DNA of 64,000 nt. Source: Yamagishiella unicocca. Its lineage: Eukaryota; Chlorophyta; Chlorophyceae; Chlamydomonadales; Volvocaceae. Of the stretch, positions 23,201 to 36,491 are shown piece by piece. The stretch is from the NCBI GenBank assembly GCA_003116995.1, contig BDSL01000016.1:62001-126000 (forward strand), given 5' to 3'. Every line of letters begins with the position of its first letter. Position 1 is the stretch's first letter. Both the position numbers and the translations under genes were made by a program. Below the pieces are notes generated by a model. The model saw only the letters and a program-made list of their open reading frames with translations. It ran no database searches and was not told the DNA's origin.

Positions 23201-25953
23201 CCAAGGAGAAAAGCCCGCTCTTCACTCGCAGCATGTCGGTCACGGTGAGCCAGTCGGGCATCGGGGATGTGAAGTTGCGGGATTCGAAGCTGCAGGGCTA
23301 GCAGCGCGGCCAGGGGCCGAGAGCGGACGGGCTACGCTTGGTGACCGGCGCTGCTGCGCAATATGAAAGCCATGCCTTCGATGCTATTGGCCAGCTAGGA
23401 TGGAGGGAATATACTGTTCGCCGGGACGCGAATGTCTTATATGAATAGGTAAAGGGCGGGGTGAGGATTGTGGTGCCCCGCCCCAAGGACTCGCGCTAGC
23501 GCGCAGCCGATTCAACAGCCACTGTGTAGGATCAGAATCTTTGCGCTCCGGTAAGCAAGCAGCGACCAATGGGGGCAGACTGGGTCTGGCATCGAAATGC
23601 GGCAGTGACGGCGTCTGGCCTGTTGGTGTCAAAGCAGCCTTCCAGAACTGCTGCCCGCCTGCGTATTGCACGCTGCAGCCGCAACGTATCCATCCTCGGT
23701 CTGCATTATTACGTACGGTAGGAAATACCGCGATGCTGCATCACATTGCCTACATAGGCAACCTCACTTTCGGTGCTGGGGTTTATGATCGGCCCCACAT
23801 GCATTACCTACTAAACAAAGGCCCGGGTATGTTGTTTCTTTGCGGTAGCCAATGGTACCTAGTACGGTGAAGGCGGCACCGCGCTTCTTTTCACGCGAGG
23901 GGATGAAAACGAGGTGCGCATCTCCCTTTCGAAATTGCTTCTCGTAATCGACCTGCTGACATGCAGGGTGTCCACAAGCGCGTCATCAACGAGCTGCTGC
24001 GGCCGCGAACCTGGAAGGCGCCTGAGGACCGCCGCTTCCTGCTCAATGCGAGTGAGATTGAGGAGCTGTGCAACAACGCCGAGCGTATCTTCAGGGAGGA
24101 GCCTACCGTGCTGGACGTGCGGGGTGAGTAGCTCCAGGGAGGGAGCTGGTCGGGGACCAGATGGGAGGAAGGCAGCAGTATCGAGCACAGTAAGATAACT
24201 GTTGCCATCCCCAAGCACCAGTGTCCGTTGTATCCTGGCATTAGGCCTGGAAGCCCTATCTTACACACCCACCCTCGGGCCGCCTTGTTCCATCCGCGCA
24301 GCCCCCATCAAGATTTTCGGTGACTTGCACGGTCAGTTCGGCGACTTGATGCGCCTGTTCGAGGAGTACGGGACGCCATCGACTGCTGGTGACATCACCT
24401 ACATCGACTACCTGTTCCTGGGCGACTACGTTGATCGCGGCTCTCACTCGCTGGAGACCATCTGTCTGCTGCTCGCGCTCAAGATTGAGCACCCCCGCTC
24501 CGTCCATCTTATACGCGGCAACCACGAGGTCAGTCGGGGACACCCTCAGCTAGGAGGACTGACGGCGGCACGCACACACCCTCTACAGACCGAAGCTCCT
24601 GTGGCACCCGAACGATGACCCACTGGCATGGTTGTTGTGTGTCGCTGAAGAGCGCTTGTCGTCAAAGTGTGTCTCGCCATCCTTCTGACGACTTGTGTTA
24701 TCCTTGTGTCCTGACGCCCAGGCTCACGACATCAACGCCCTCTTCGGCTTCCGCCTGGAGTGCCTGGAGCGCCTCGGTGACGAGCCGGGTGTGTTTGTGT
24801 GGCGCCGCATCAACGAACTCTTCAACTACCTGCCGCTGGCTGCCATAATTGAGAGCAAGATCCTGTGCATGCACGGAGGCATCGGCCGCTGCATCCATAA
24901 GGTCGACCAGGTGGGTGCGCCTCTTGCCCGGCGGACGCAGCAGCGCGGGCATCCGGCATGTGGCTGTAACAAACGGCTCCTCGGCGCACCCCCTGGAGCT
25001 GTCAGCGTGCGGCGCGTAGCGCAAATCATACTGCATACGGAGTGCTGAAGCATAGAGCGTTGCGATGGCGATGGCGTTGCTCTTTCTACGCAATGCTGTT
25101 GCTCACTGCGCCCTTTGCTCCGCCCCTCCCTGCGTCTTCCATACGTGCTGTGATCAGATCGCGGAGCTGAAGCGGCCAATCACCATGGAGGACGGCGGCC
25201 CTGTGCTGATGGATCTGCTGTGGAGTGACCCCACCACCAACGACAGCGTGCAAGGAGTGCAGCCCAGCCCACGCGGCCCTGGCCTCGTCACTTTTGGGCC
25301 GGACAGGGTCAAGGAGTTCTGCAAGGTGTGTTCAAGTGTTGCGCTGGCGTCTGGGGAATGGTCCAAGCACATCATGCACGTTGCATAAGCAACCATACCT
25401 TGAGGGGACGGGTTAGGATCGGTGTTTGGATTGGTCCCGGTATGGCGGCACCTCATCCAGCTAAGCTGACGCCGCCAAGCTGCATTACATCTTCGGTTCA
25501 GGGGTCTCTTGGTTCAGCGCTCGCGTTCCATTTTACCTCGAATCTACGAGCCTCTCTCCCCTTCAAGACCTCTCTCCCCTCGTGACCCTGCTACCCTAAC
25601 AGAACAACAGCCTTCAGATGATTGTCCGGGCGCACGAGTGCGTGATGGACGGCTTCGAGCGCTTTGCGCAGGGCCACCTGATCACGCTCTTCTCCGCCAC
25701 CAACTACTGCGGCACCGCGGGTAACGCCGGCGCCATCCTCGTGCTGGGCCGCGACCTGGTGATGGTCCCGAAGCTGATCCACCCGCTGCCACCAAACACC
25801 CCGCACACGCCTGACTCAACCGGTGGGCTGGACGAGGAACCGCCGACTCCGCACCCGGCTAACGACACCTGGATGCAGTCCATCAACGACGAGCGGCCGC
25901 CCACCCCGCCGCGTGGCCGGCCGCACATGGGCTCATCACTCGAGTACTTCTAG
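20234..25953 (+). CDS. BSL1: BSU1-like serine/threonine phosphatase with N-terminal Kelch repeats (PPKL)
   Basis: Predicted PPP-family phosphatase of about 890 residues; in land plants this family acts in brassinosteroid signalling, in algae the role is less clear. Exons: 20234-20390, 20482-20556, 20643-20788, 20870-20952, 21035-21226, 21300-21531, 21877-22029, 22702-23244, 23967-24123, 24302-24528, 24722-24910, 25158-25325, 25603-25953. Kelch part, about residues 15-365: [60 protein letters not shown] linker with Ala-rich and Ser-rich segments ends RSMSVT. The phosphatase domain starts near 528 and has all metal and phosphate motifs: GDLHG, GDYVDRG, GNHE, HGGIGR, RAHE and SATNYCG. The C-terminus contains DTWMQSI and [11 protein letters not shown], as in plant homologues. 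All splice sites are GT-AG. The symbol reflects the family, not proven orthology. Confidence 0.93.
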
Positions 25954-27728
25954 TGTTAGGAGAGACTGAGTTGCTGATACTGCTTGGGGCAGGAGGGCGG
26001 AGACTGGCCGGAGCGGTTTGGGTCACTGGGGCCAGGGCCGACAGGCGATGCCAGTGCGACGCAGGAGGGGGCGGCAGGGCCGTCCAGCAGCCCGTGCGCC
26101 TGTCAGCAGCTTGCGCTGTCACATGCGGCACTTGCGCACAGATGAGGATGTGAGGATGGGGCTGGAGGGCCGGGCGCTGCAGCCGCCATGTTTTCGCCTA
26201 GACGTCATGCAACGAGGGAAGCCGCGCCCGCGGCATCAAGCCTGCGGCCGTGCGAACCCGCATGGCCTCTTTCCATGACGTTTCCTGGCTTCCGGCCTGA
26301 CAGATCTGAACCTGCGGCCGATTGGGCACGCGCCTCTTGCCTGCCAGTGCTTGGCACCGCCTATGGAATGAGGAACGAGACACGGGCTGTCTTCGGGAGT
26401 CCGCCTGCGTTCCCTCGCTTTCTGAGGCGGTCGAGAGCCTTGTACTTAAGAGGTGCAAATGCGGTGCTGGCGCTGCCGCAGACCAATAATTTCACGCGCC
26501 AGTGCCCCCACAGGTATGCCCAAAGGCGGCTGCCCTCAAAAGACGGCCCTGCCGTACACGCGAAGCGAGAACCGGTGCTGTGGAGGAAAGGGCATCTGCC
26601 ATGCCCCATGTGAGGTTGGCCCCGCCGGGCCAATCTGACCCGGCTGACGCCCGTGCAGGGAAGGACTCGTTAATGCGCAGCAGGGGTGCGTTGATGCTGG
26701 GTACGTGTGCGTGACTTTTAGCTCTTCTTATCGGGGCCATGTCGAGGTCGCATGGTGCTAGTTCTTGTCCAGGACAAGCACAGCGGCAGGCTGCGAAGAT
26801 GGGTGGGGGAAGGTTGGCTGGGGCGGAAGTAAATGTCGGGGCCAGCGCTTTGCATGTGCTCCTTTCAGAGGAAGTCACTTAGTGCCGGTGCATGCGTACG
26901 AAGTAACGGAACGATCTAAATTAGGGGCGCAGTTTTGATGCGGGCACGGCGAATGTTATGGGACAAGGAAACTGCACGGCGCGGCGCCAGCCAGCCGGTC
27001 TCATGGTGTCCCCGATGCTGGCTTGTCCAACACCCGTTGGTCGCTTGTAGGCGGATGCTTTGCATGCGCGATGCGCGCACCCGTGCCAGACCATTAGAAC
27101 CACCGCGGGCTTTGGCAGAGTGGCTCTCCCCCGTGCGCTTGCAACTTCCCGCGTGCGGTGCCCAGCGCACAGTGGGGAGGTTGTTTATTGTTCTGGTCGT
27201 CGTGCTGTCGTTTGGAGCGTCTGGGTGGTTCTAATAGGTGACATATCGAAGCCTTTGCGTATGCGTGTTCGGTGCTGCTGCGTTGTTGGTGGCTGATGTG
27301 CGGGTGGTATGCCAAGAAGACTGCGACATTGGCTACGCTGCTAATAGTGCGCAGGGTGTGCTGAAATGGGCGTTTTGGCCGGCGGCTCCATGATGCCCCC
27401 GGTCCCACTAAAGGCGCCATATGTGTAAAGGGCCTGTCTGCCGCGGAGATGCCTTACGTCAACCTTGTCATCTTGGTCCCGTTTTGAGTTGGAAATCTGC
27501 ATTGCAGAGCGTTGGTTATACAAACGAGACGCAACGGTAACCAGAGCATACGGCACTGCCTTCCTTTATTGCATTTCCTCAGCGGCTGGCAAGTGAATAA
27601 ATCAACATAATTTCGAATGCCAATTTGTGCCATAGTATACGCCAGGGCACTTGAAATCCCGGTGCAAAGGGAGAATTCCGGTAACCGACCTCGTCGGCTT
27701 GGCGTACGCGCTCCCCTATCACTTGCTC
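25954..27728. other. 3' flank of the phosphatase gene and upstream of the glycosyltransferase
   Basis: No further gene was recognised. A possible polyadenylation motif TGTAA occurs at about 27423-27427, which would imply a long 3' UTR. Several open frames of 60-140 codons look like chance GC-rich frames. Confidence 0.45.
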
Positions 27729-30528
27729 ATGGGCCAGACTAGTTCTCGACTTGGTGCGGATCCACTCAGCAAACGCGACAATTGCTTGGGCGCACTGGAG
27801 CCGTTGCACCTTTCCGTAATTATCCCTGCATTGGTAAGATTAATTGTTGAAGCCGTTGATTACGCCGTGCATTTGTGATTGACATTTAAATTCGTTTTCA
27901 GAATGAGTCGGCGTGCATTGCGGCTGCCCTGAATAGGTGCGTCAGCCATTGCGTGAACGTGTTCGCCGGCCTAAGGTTGGAAGGGGTAACCTGCTTCACG
28001 CCACTTCCATGTTGATATTATGAACACTGGCTAATTGTGCTCCTCCTGACAGGCTAACCAGCCGTAACCCGCGTCCTGCACCTGAGCCCCCGTCCCATTT
28101 TTGCTGCGCAACTGCAGCGTGCGGTTGGCGGTGGTGCCTCCCCTGGAGGTGCTTGTAGTTGACGGCGGCAGCACGGATGATACGGTGCAGCAGGCGCAGG
28201 GGCTGGGAGCTAAGGTAGGCAGCTGGATGGCCCCCATTCGCGGCAGCAGCCCTAAGCGCATGATGGGAGGAACAAATTTTAGTTCCCTCAACCATCATAC
28301 CCAGGAAGCGTCCACGCCCTCAGGAAGAGTATGGTGGCCCACCCACACTTTCTTGAGCGCCTTCCTGGCCATGTCGCACGTCCCTCCGGCCACCTGCGCA
28401 GGTAATCCGGTCGGAGCGGGGCCGGGGCCGGCAGCTCAACAGCGGCTGGCGCGCTGCACGAGGCGACTGGTGTCTCTTCCTCCACAGCGACTCGACGCTT
28501 CCGCCCGAGTACGACCGCCACATCAGCTCATCCTTACGGCGTGCTGCAGCGCACAGTTGCGAGCGCCGGGGGCTGTGGGCGGCTAGACTACGAAAGGACG
28601 CAACCTCGTCCCAACTTGCACCAGAGGAGAGGGTCTCCCCCGGCAGTGGTGATGCCCTCGGTTGTGGCCCAGCACCGGCACGGCCGGGTGGCGTCTCCGG
28701 AGGGGGCGCGGCCGCTGGTGGGGCAACATGCGAATTACTGCGTGATCCCACTGCCTGCAAACAGCCACTACGCCTGGGGGCCGAGCACCTGAAGGGCAGC
28801 GGCATCAGCAGCGGCTGCGGCGGCACCAGCAGAAGTGGCACCTGTAGCGCCAGCGGCGGCAGCAGCAGCAGCGGCAGCAGCAGGCACGGGGGCGGTAGTG
28901 ACCGTGTCTCGGGTGACGCTTTGGGGGTTGTGCGCTGCACGGACATGCATCGAGGGGCTGTACCGGGGTTGTGGGCTGTGCGGCGGCCCGCCTCGCCCTG
29001 CGCTGGGGAGGACGGCTGTGGAGGCCGCAATCGGGCGACGTGGCCGACCTGGGGCGCCTTCGCGAGTATTGACACGGACGTGAGCTGGGCATGGCGTGGC
29101 GTCGTGGGGGCGGCATAAAAACCGTTTACGCGACATGGATAGGATAGCTGGCGCCTTGTCTTCGGGCACCTATTTTGTGGGCGCATGCTGGAGCACTGGG
29201 TGGGGGTAGGGTGGGGTGGGGTGGGTTACATAAAAGAACCGGTAAGCCGACTTGGCTGCTGTGGGTTCGCATTAAGTTAGTGGACGTTGCTGATGCACGC
29301 ACGCTGCCGCACTGCGCCGCAGCTAGCCTCCTGGCCATCCCCAGAAGGCCTCCAGTCCATGCGCCAGTCCCGCGCCAATCGTCAAGAACGCGCATGATGA
29401 CCCCACCGGCCGCATGCGTGATGCTTCCCAAACTCCCCGCCCCCCTGCCCCCCACCCCCCGGCCCCCTGCAGCTGCGTAACCCGCTGCTGCGAACGGCGC
29501 TGTCGGCGGCAGTGCAGCTGCGCACACGCGTTTTCTCGAGGCCATACGGCGATCAGGCGCTATTCGTACGGCGCGACGTCCTCGAGGTGCGGCTGGGGCC
29601 GGATCGATCCTCCAGGGAGGGCTCTCGGACTTCCTCCCAGCGGGTTATGGGCTGGAGGACCCTGGTCGCCTTGCTCTGCCCCAACGAGCAGCTCGCGGCT
29701 CGCGGTGCAGCAGCGGACGGGCGCGGTGCAGCGACCTCCACACCTCCAACGACCTGCCTTGCCACCGTCGGCCCCGACATGCCAGGCTTGCGGGGGCTTT
29801 GCCGAGTGGCCGCTCCTCGAGGACCTGGATCTGGTCACCCGTCTGTCTCAGGTGAGGAAACGGGGCGGCAGCTGGGGCGGCACGAGCGAAGGGGCGTCAC
29901 ACCGATGTACTGCACCTGTGTACTGATATATAGCACCTGCGTACATATGTACTGCGCCTTCGTACGGATGTACTGCACCTGCGTACGGAGCTGCTGCTGG
30001 CCTCCAATGGCGCCGTCCCTAAGCTATCACTTCACCTCCGCTCCAGCGGTGACACTACGGTACCAGCCCAAGTCGTCACAGCCGCCTCCACCTCACAGCA
30101 GCCCTCGCCTCCACCGTGGCCGCCGCTGTTGCCTGTGTCCTGACAGGAGCGGCCCCCCGCCATCGTGGACGCCCACATCCGCACGTCGGGTCGCCGCTGG
30201 CAGTCTGTGGGCTTCCTGCGCACCACCGCGCTCAACCAGGTGGGCTCCTGGGCCTTATGTGGTGGCTGCACTGGCGGGCACCACCGGCGTCCTCCTCTCG
30301 ACCACCGGCACCAACGCCATGCCCAACCCCTGCCACTTCCCACGTCGAGTAACCGGTTATTGTTCACACACAAACACACACACACACACGCCCTGGCCCC
30401 TGGGCCCTCCTCCTTCTCGCTCCCTTCTCCCGACCTCGCAGGTGATCCTGGCAGCTTATGCGCTGGGGGTCTCCCCCGAGACGCTTGCGGATTGGTACCA
30501 AAACGGGAAACGAGCCATGGGCGCCTGA
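27729..30528 (+). CDS. family 2 glycosyltransferase (TIGR04283-like)
   Basis: Predicted GT-A fold glycosyltransferase of about 424 residues; substrate unknown. Exons: 27729-27833, 27902-27936, 28118-28214, 28402-29079, 29473-29586, 29786-29851, 30147-30239, 30442-30528. Motifs in order: LHLSVIIPAL/NESACIAAAL (31-45), LEVLVVDGGSTDDT (56-69), RGRGRQLNSGWRAARGD (85-101), LFLHSDSTLPPEYD (104-117, DSD nucleotide/metal site), WGAFASIDTD (about 296-305), PYGDQALFVRRD and WPLLEDLDLVTRLSQ (acceptor side), RRWQSVGFLRTTALNQ, and a C-terminal YALGVSPETLADWYQ helix. The order matches the bacterial and cyanobacterial family often called rSAM/selenodomain-associated transferase 2. Exon 4 carries a roughly 150-residue low-complexity insertion rich in Gly, Ser, Ala and Arg. 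The start MGQTSS is the first ATG in frame; an upstream exon cannot be excluded. Plant-lineage copies may be plastid-derived, which is only inference. Confidence 0.85.
29113..29210 (+). repeat. intronic dispersed repeat, copy 1
   Basis: The block starts CATAAAAACCGTTTACGCGAC and ends near GCGCATGCTGGAGCACTGG. The same block occurs at 38652-38740 in the PRMT-like gene, and a weaker one (AAAAACCGTTT...GCATGTTGGAGG) at about 40048-40100. It lies in intron 4 of the glycosyltransferase, 33 bp after the donor. It may be a short transposon (MITE or SINE type). Confidence 0.6.
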
Positions 30529-31995
30529 GGCCGCGGCGGTCGGTCCAAGAGGCGTTGCACGTTGGTCGGCTGTGCATTCCTCGGGGGTGGGGGCGAGAGT
30601 CGGGACGTATGCTTTTGGCGCTCGTGCTGCTCACCAGGAGCAACCCTGCGTCGAGGAAGGCGTCTGTAGAGGCATTGGCGTCGGATTGGGACATTGCCTC
30701 GCTATTCGTACCTTCCTTTCATGTAGCAGCAACGTTCTCAACAAACCAAACCTTCCTCCTGCCATCTGGCGGTGACGCGCACAGCTCCTGTAAACCAGTG
30801 GCTTCACTATGGATGGCAGACAGCCCTGAAAGTCATTGGATATATTTACATTGGGTCAGCCCATTGGGCCAATCCGAACACTCAACACCTACGGATGCAG
30901 CCATGCTGCCGCCGCTTGCCTCCTTTGAAGCCACGACAAACAAACGGCTTGTGCACGTGGATCGGCACTGTTGCCATGGCCGTCACCTCGAATCCTTAAA
31001 TCTCTGCGATGTCCGGCATTCCCCTCCTCCATCGCCCGGCCGCACCTCCCTAGCCAGACACGTGTACGACACACTGGTGAGTCACCCTCATCTGCACCCG
31101 CGCTAAGCTGTCTCGGTCAAACGTTATGTCATTGCGTGTGCGTGTAGAAAATACTCTTCGTGCGCGAGCAGCGCAAAGGAAGGCCCGCACTCGGGGCTCG
31201 AGTAAATGCACACACCGCACCCACACAAGCCGTGGCCCCACTGCACCTCCGCAACTCCGATCGAATCCGCGCAGTGGGCGGCAGGTGTCTAGACAGCCCC
31301 ACGCCGGCCGCGCCCATGCGGGGACGCGAGCTGTCCACACAGTCTAATGCAGCAACATGGCATGCACAGTCTGTGCGGTCGCCTGTTGGAAAATAAATTG
31401 AAATCGCGCTAGTTGTCATGAGGCCCATTAGGCAGCCGTACATAGCCCCTCTCGCAGGCAGCGGCGCCTAACCTGGCGCCTTGGCCCGCCGCAGGGGCAA
31501 GCCGGCATGGCAACTTGGCAGAGAGCACCCCAGCACCAGAAGCACAACAAAGCGTCGCACCCTCCGCCCAGCACGCAGTCGCAGCGCACCGCTATAACGC
31601 TCCGCCCCCGGCTAGGGGACTAGGGAAGGTCGGGGCGACCCAAAAACGCGGGCACTGGTGCGGTCTGTGGCAGGATCAGCCGCCGCGTGCGTTTCCCGGA
31701 CGGGCCATGTGCTTCCCGGACGGGCCATGTGCTCCAATCCGCATACAGACTACACACCCAAAAGAACCACGGACAGCTGTCGGCAGCTGCAGTCGAACAA
31801 GGCTGTCGGCCTACCGCCTCAGCGCTCGTTGCGATTGATCTGCAGCAGCGCTGCACCTGCAGCTGCCCACTGGCCCATGACCTTTAACCTGCGGGCTTGT
31901 ACTCCACACCCCGCCGCGCGGGCTTTTGACCTTGCGGCGATGTAGCGGCGGTGTTGCGGCGCGCCCGAAAAAGCAGTCATAGGCGTGGGAGCTAT
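30529..31995. other. convergent intergenic region
   Basis: This lies between the 3' ends of the glycosyltransferase (+) and CHLP (-). TGTAA at 30789-30793 is a plausible polyadenylation signal for the glycosyltransferase. Nothing else was recognised. Confidence 0.5.
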
Positions 31996-34633
31996 TTACG
32001 CGGCGGCGACACGCTCGCTGTTCGCCTTGCTGCCGAAGGACACGTCGACCGACTTGCTGTTCTCCGAGCGGAGGGCGTTCGCGCGGACCAGGCTGGCCAC
32101 GGTGCGCACCAGCAGCTTCACGTCATCCAGGGGGTTGCCGGGCACCACGGTCTTGTACAGGTAGCTGTCGAACGTCATCTTCTGGACGTAGCTGTCCTCG
32201 CACAGCTCCACGAAGGCCTCGCGGGCGGGGTTCGACCTGGGAGCGGGAAAGGAACCGCCAAGCACGTCAGAACCGGATTTTAGCCAACGAGCCCAGCCAT
32301 GGACTAGCTTCGCGCTCCTCCTCGGCTCCTCGCCCACGTCCTGCAATGCGCCAGCACATACCCAACAGAGCGCACGCAGGCGGACGGCAGGCGGGATCCC
32401 ACCCCCCCTGCCCGCCCCTGCCCGCAGCTCACCGGTAGAAGACCTTCTGCAGGATGTCCAGGACCTTGTACGTGGTCCAGTACTTGCGGTCCCACTTGTC
32501 CAGGTACACGCGGATGGCGTCCTCTCCAGCCATCTTGGTGCCGTTGGCCGAGGCCTCCACAATGGCCTCGGCGCACATGCGGCCCGACTTGGCGGCGAAG
32601 TAGATGCCCTCACCGGAGCACTTGGTCACGTAGCCGGCGGCGTCGCCGACCAGGGCGACCCTGCCCTTGCAGCGCCGGGGGCGCGGGTGCTCGGGGATGG
32701 GGTGCGCCTCCACACGGATGATCTTGCCGCCCTCCGTCTTGACCTTGGAGCGGTCGCGGGTGGCCTGCTGGTACTGCTTGATGGCAGTCTTGTTGACGAC
32801 GGTGCCGGTGCCCACAGCCACGTGGTCGTACTTGGGGAACACCTGATGTCGGACGTACGACACAGGCGGGTTGCCGAGGAAGGAAAAATCTTCAAAAGAC
32901 AGTCCAGTGTACAAAATGGCTTGGATTTGAGCTTGCAGGCCCTAGCATCAGTGCAGGAGCGCTAGCCCAGCGGATAGCTGACAGGCTGTGTAATCGGCGC
33001 TGGGCCGGCGCGCTGGAAGGGAACAAGATGCATTACCGGTGCGACAGGGAGAATGGTTGTCGGAGGTTGTGAGAGCCACCTACCCAGCCGTAGAAGTCGG
33101 GCGACACGTCATCACCGACGTACATCTCGGCCAGGTTCTCATAGTACTTCATCTTGTCGTCCGGGATACGGATGCGCTCCTGGAAGGCAATGGCGTAGTC
33201 GTACTCGCCGGCGTCGATCTCCTTGGCCACACGGCTGTTGGCGCCGTCGGCACCAATGATGATGTCGACCTGTACCACACCAGCGAGGGACACCCCGTCA
33301 GAACCACGTCAGGCCACGTCAGCGCCCAAGGGAAGAGGCCCAGGAGAGGCCAGCTGCGTCCGGCGAGCAACAGCGACCGACAGGCGGCGCGGAGCTTCCG
33401 TTTGCAGCACCGAGCCATGACATAAACTGGATCTCATGGATACATCAGACAGGCTCGAGCATGTGCGCATGTTAACCCCATTCCTCCTATAAACCCCAGA
33501 CGCCGCGCCCTGTCTACAGATCATACAAACTCCAGCGACTAAGAATTTACAGCCGCAGAGCCACAGAGCCAGAGCCACAGAGCTATATGACGATTATCGG
33601 CGACACACGACCCGCGGACCACCAGCCAGGCGCCCCTGGTTTAAACTCCTCCTCCTCCCCACCCAAAACACGCTGACTCAATGTTTTCATGTTTGGCCCG
33701 CCCCTGCCCTTCCGTCCTGCGAAATGCCCCCCTCACCTCCATGCTGGTCGGCGTGCCCATCTTGCTGCCATCAGCGTAGCTGGTGTAGTGAATGGTGAAC
33801 GGGCCGTCCGAGCCCGCGCGCTCCGAGCGCATGAACAGGCCGTTCACGATGTTGGCGCCGTTATCGGCAGCACGCTTGCGGAGGTAGTCGTCGAAGACCT
33901 CGCGGCGGCACATGCCAATCCACTCGGTCTCGCTGAGCGTCTTGCCAACGTCCACCTCGCGGTTCGACGGAGAGATCATCTTCATCTTGGTGACCTTGCG
34001 ATCAATAATCTCCATCGGCAGGTTGAACTCCTCCACCATGCAGAGCGGAATGGCACCACCGCATGGCTGCGATGAAATTCCGTGCGGAAGCGCGGACCGG
34101 GGCCGATGGGACGTGTTGCAGTCGCGAGCCACTTGCACCCGACCCAGAACGCTACTATCAGATCTTCCAAGTCATTTAAATTGAGGGATAATAATTGTAT
34201 TATATTTGCTGAATTTGTCGAGATTGCATCATAGATCTGCGGGTAAAGGTCTGAGCAGCCCGCATGGACGCACCTTGCAGTTGTCCAGCTTCCGCTCAAT
34301 CAGGAAAGTCTCCACGCCACCAGCGGCCAGAGTCTCGGCAGCGCAGGCACCCGAGGGTCCACCACCGACGACGGCAACACGGAGCTTCCGGCCCTCCAGA
34401 ACAGCGCCGTCCCTGACAGCGAAGACCGTCTGGACGGCGCGGGACACACTGCGAGCACCGCTCACGCCGAACACGCGCTGAGGCACAGACACGCCAGAGA
34501 AAAGCGAGCTGGGAGTCTGCGCGCCAGCAGCCTTGCGGACGCCGGTCGCCCGGAAGGGGGCGACACGGCCCTGGGCCGCCTGGCGAGTAGCCGCCTTGCC
34601 GCTGACCTGGGTGTTAGCAAATGAAGCGGCCAT
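31996..34633 (-). CDS. CHLP: geranylgeranyl diphosphate/geranylgeranyl-chlorophyll reductase
   Basis: Plastid flavoenzyme that reduces the geranylgeranyl chain to phytyl for chlorophyll and for tocopherol/phylloquinone synthesis, using NADPH. Five exons on the - strand: 34633-34274, 34066-33737, 33269-33084, 32842-32433, 32236-31996; about 508 residues, the usual length. The first ~80 residues are a chloroplast transit peptide (Ala/Ser/Arg/Val rich, few acids). The FAD-binding Rossmann motif [17 protein letters not shown] is at about 86-102, followed by [20 protein letters not shown], the [13 protein letters not shown] motif (about 236-248) and the second FAD motif [19 protein letters not shown] in exon 4. 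The C-terminus ([19 protein letters not shown]) is also typical of the family. All junctions are GT-AG and no defect is visible. This is the clearest housekeeping gene in the window. Confidence 0.96.
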
Positions 34634-36491
34634 TTCTGCGTGCTAGTGTATACAAAGCATTACTGGGCAAGGCGGATATTAGACATCGATCAAGAAAATG
34701 TACGGCTACTATGGTACGGCTTGCGGATCCTCCTAATGGCCTCTTGAACACCCTGCGAACAATATCTTGATAGACAAAGCGCCAGTTTGTGGACATATGC
34801 ATGATATCTTATCTGTCATCGCAAGTTTCCTCGGTCGCTCGGAGTAGACCTCTGGTATTCATTCCGGCTCAAGATGAAATAATATTTATGAGATAGAGCC
34901 TCAAAGGGAAAAACATTCTAGGCACCTAGAGTGTCCGAATTGTGGCCGGACTAGTGTCTTGACACTCGAGGCATGGCTTGTGGACTAAGGAAGTGCACGT
35001 TGGGCATGAGAACGTGTGGTTGAAAGGTATTGCTTTAATGCTGCTGCCCGGACGGCAGCGGGAGCCTAAGGTCGGTCCCATGGACCTTTGCAGACGCCAC
35101 GATATAGCTGTAAATCAAAGCTAACCTCACGGGAGTAGCTGAAGGTACAAAGGGGGCCAGGCTAGTTTAAATCTAGGGAATTTTGCGGTCAACGTCTGCC
35201 AACTGCCGGGTTGTGGTTCCTGGGATAATCTCGTCGCTGCTGAAGCCTCCGTATAGCTTGGCACGCCATCAGAAGCATCGCTGCCTTCTCGCCTCCAGGA
35301 GCAGCAGTTCGCATGTGAGCTGCAGTGCGCATGTGAGCTGTGTGACGTCCGTGTGGCCGTGCCGCAGAGTTGCGCTTTGCCGACGTAGAGATCGCCAAGC
35401 GCTTTAGCAGGGTAACCCTTCGTTGGTATGCCCATGGTCCCACTCGTGCATGGATTCACGTCGCCCTGCCCGCTCCACATGTGTCAACATGACGGATACC
35501 GATTCAGGTGTACGACATTGCAGTTTACCATGATGGAGGTTAGGAGCTACATTGCCAAGCTTAGTTACTAACCTCCCCACATTATTCAGGCTAAGGTCTC
35601 GCTGGCAAGCTGTTTTCGTTCCTTGCCGAATAGTACCGTCCCGCATGGGGACCTCCACTATTACTCACATAGCGGGCATCTACTTTCTGTGTAGCATCCT
35701 GTTAGCCCTAAAGTGTTAACCTAAGATCTGTAGCGCAGAACTGCTTCGTCCAAACCTGAATCCTTAACAGTTGTGGAAATGGCCAGCATGTATAAGTACT
35801 TGGGAGGAGCACCGCCAATTGGAGGCGTGAGGACGAGGGCGACATGCAGCGGTGTCAGCCGCGCGTCATTGGGCGGCCGCGGAATAATCCTGGCGCCGCC
35901 ACAGCCCAGCCATCGCGGCTCCAGTGGTCTCGCGGAATTGGACTGCTTTGTGGTCAGACCGTTTCGCAATGTCGCAGCACCAGCATCCACGGTACGTCTG
36001 ACCAACCTTATCGGGCGAACTGCAAACCCGGTTGTCGCCCACGCTGCCCAGACAATTGCGACGCGAAGTCATTTGCACGGCGGCGCTTCGGCCTCCTTGC
36101 ATAGCGCAGCGCAACTGGCGCTAGTAGTGCATTGCAGCAGCGCGGCGGTGCCGTGGGGTAGGTGCACCTGGTATGGCGCGAGGGCCGGAAGAATGGATGC
36201 GACGGATAGATGCAACAGGCAGGGTCGGGGACCGAGCTCGAGCCCACACGGCACACTAGGCGAGTAGCTAGGAAAGCCGTGGACGGGGACCGTGGGCGTT
36301 GTGGCAACGATCGTGAGCCGCAAGAGCCCACGGTCAGTTGGTTGCGCGGACAGCAACCGCTAGTGCCATCGTCGGTAATTGCCATTTGTGGCGGCCTGCT
36401 TAGCGGATCGTGTATCAGCGGGCTCATTTCGTCACACAATGGTTCCGGAGCAGTAAGCGCCCCTCCTCCCGCCGGTAACCTCCCGGGATAG
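34634..36491. other. divergent intergenic region between CHLP and the PRMT-like gene
   Basis: It contains the CHLP promoter side and whatever first exon(s) the PRMT-like gene has. I could not identify a convincing initiator exon for that gene here: the frame of its first certain exon is closed by TAG at 36489-36491, so an upstream exon or exons are expected. Light-responsive elements for CHLP are likely but not identified. Confidence 0.45.

Noticed and set aside
23245..23301. Kelch-phosphatase exon 8 running on to the stop at 23301, with a non-canonical splice at CAGG
   Set aside because: A canonical donor (ACG|GTGAGC at 23245) in the right phase joins RSMSVT to [11 protein letters not shown], which matches the plant family. 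A retained-intron short form remains possible.
35773..36267. A 164-codon frame upstream of the PRMT-like gene, considered as its first exon
   Set aside because: No PRMT similarity and no convincing donor in the right phase to reach the exon ending at 36668.
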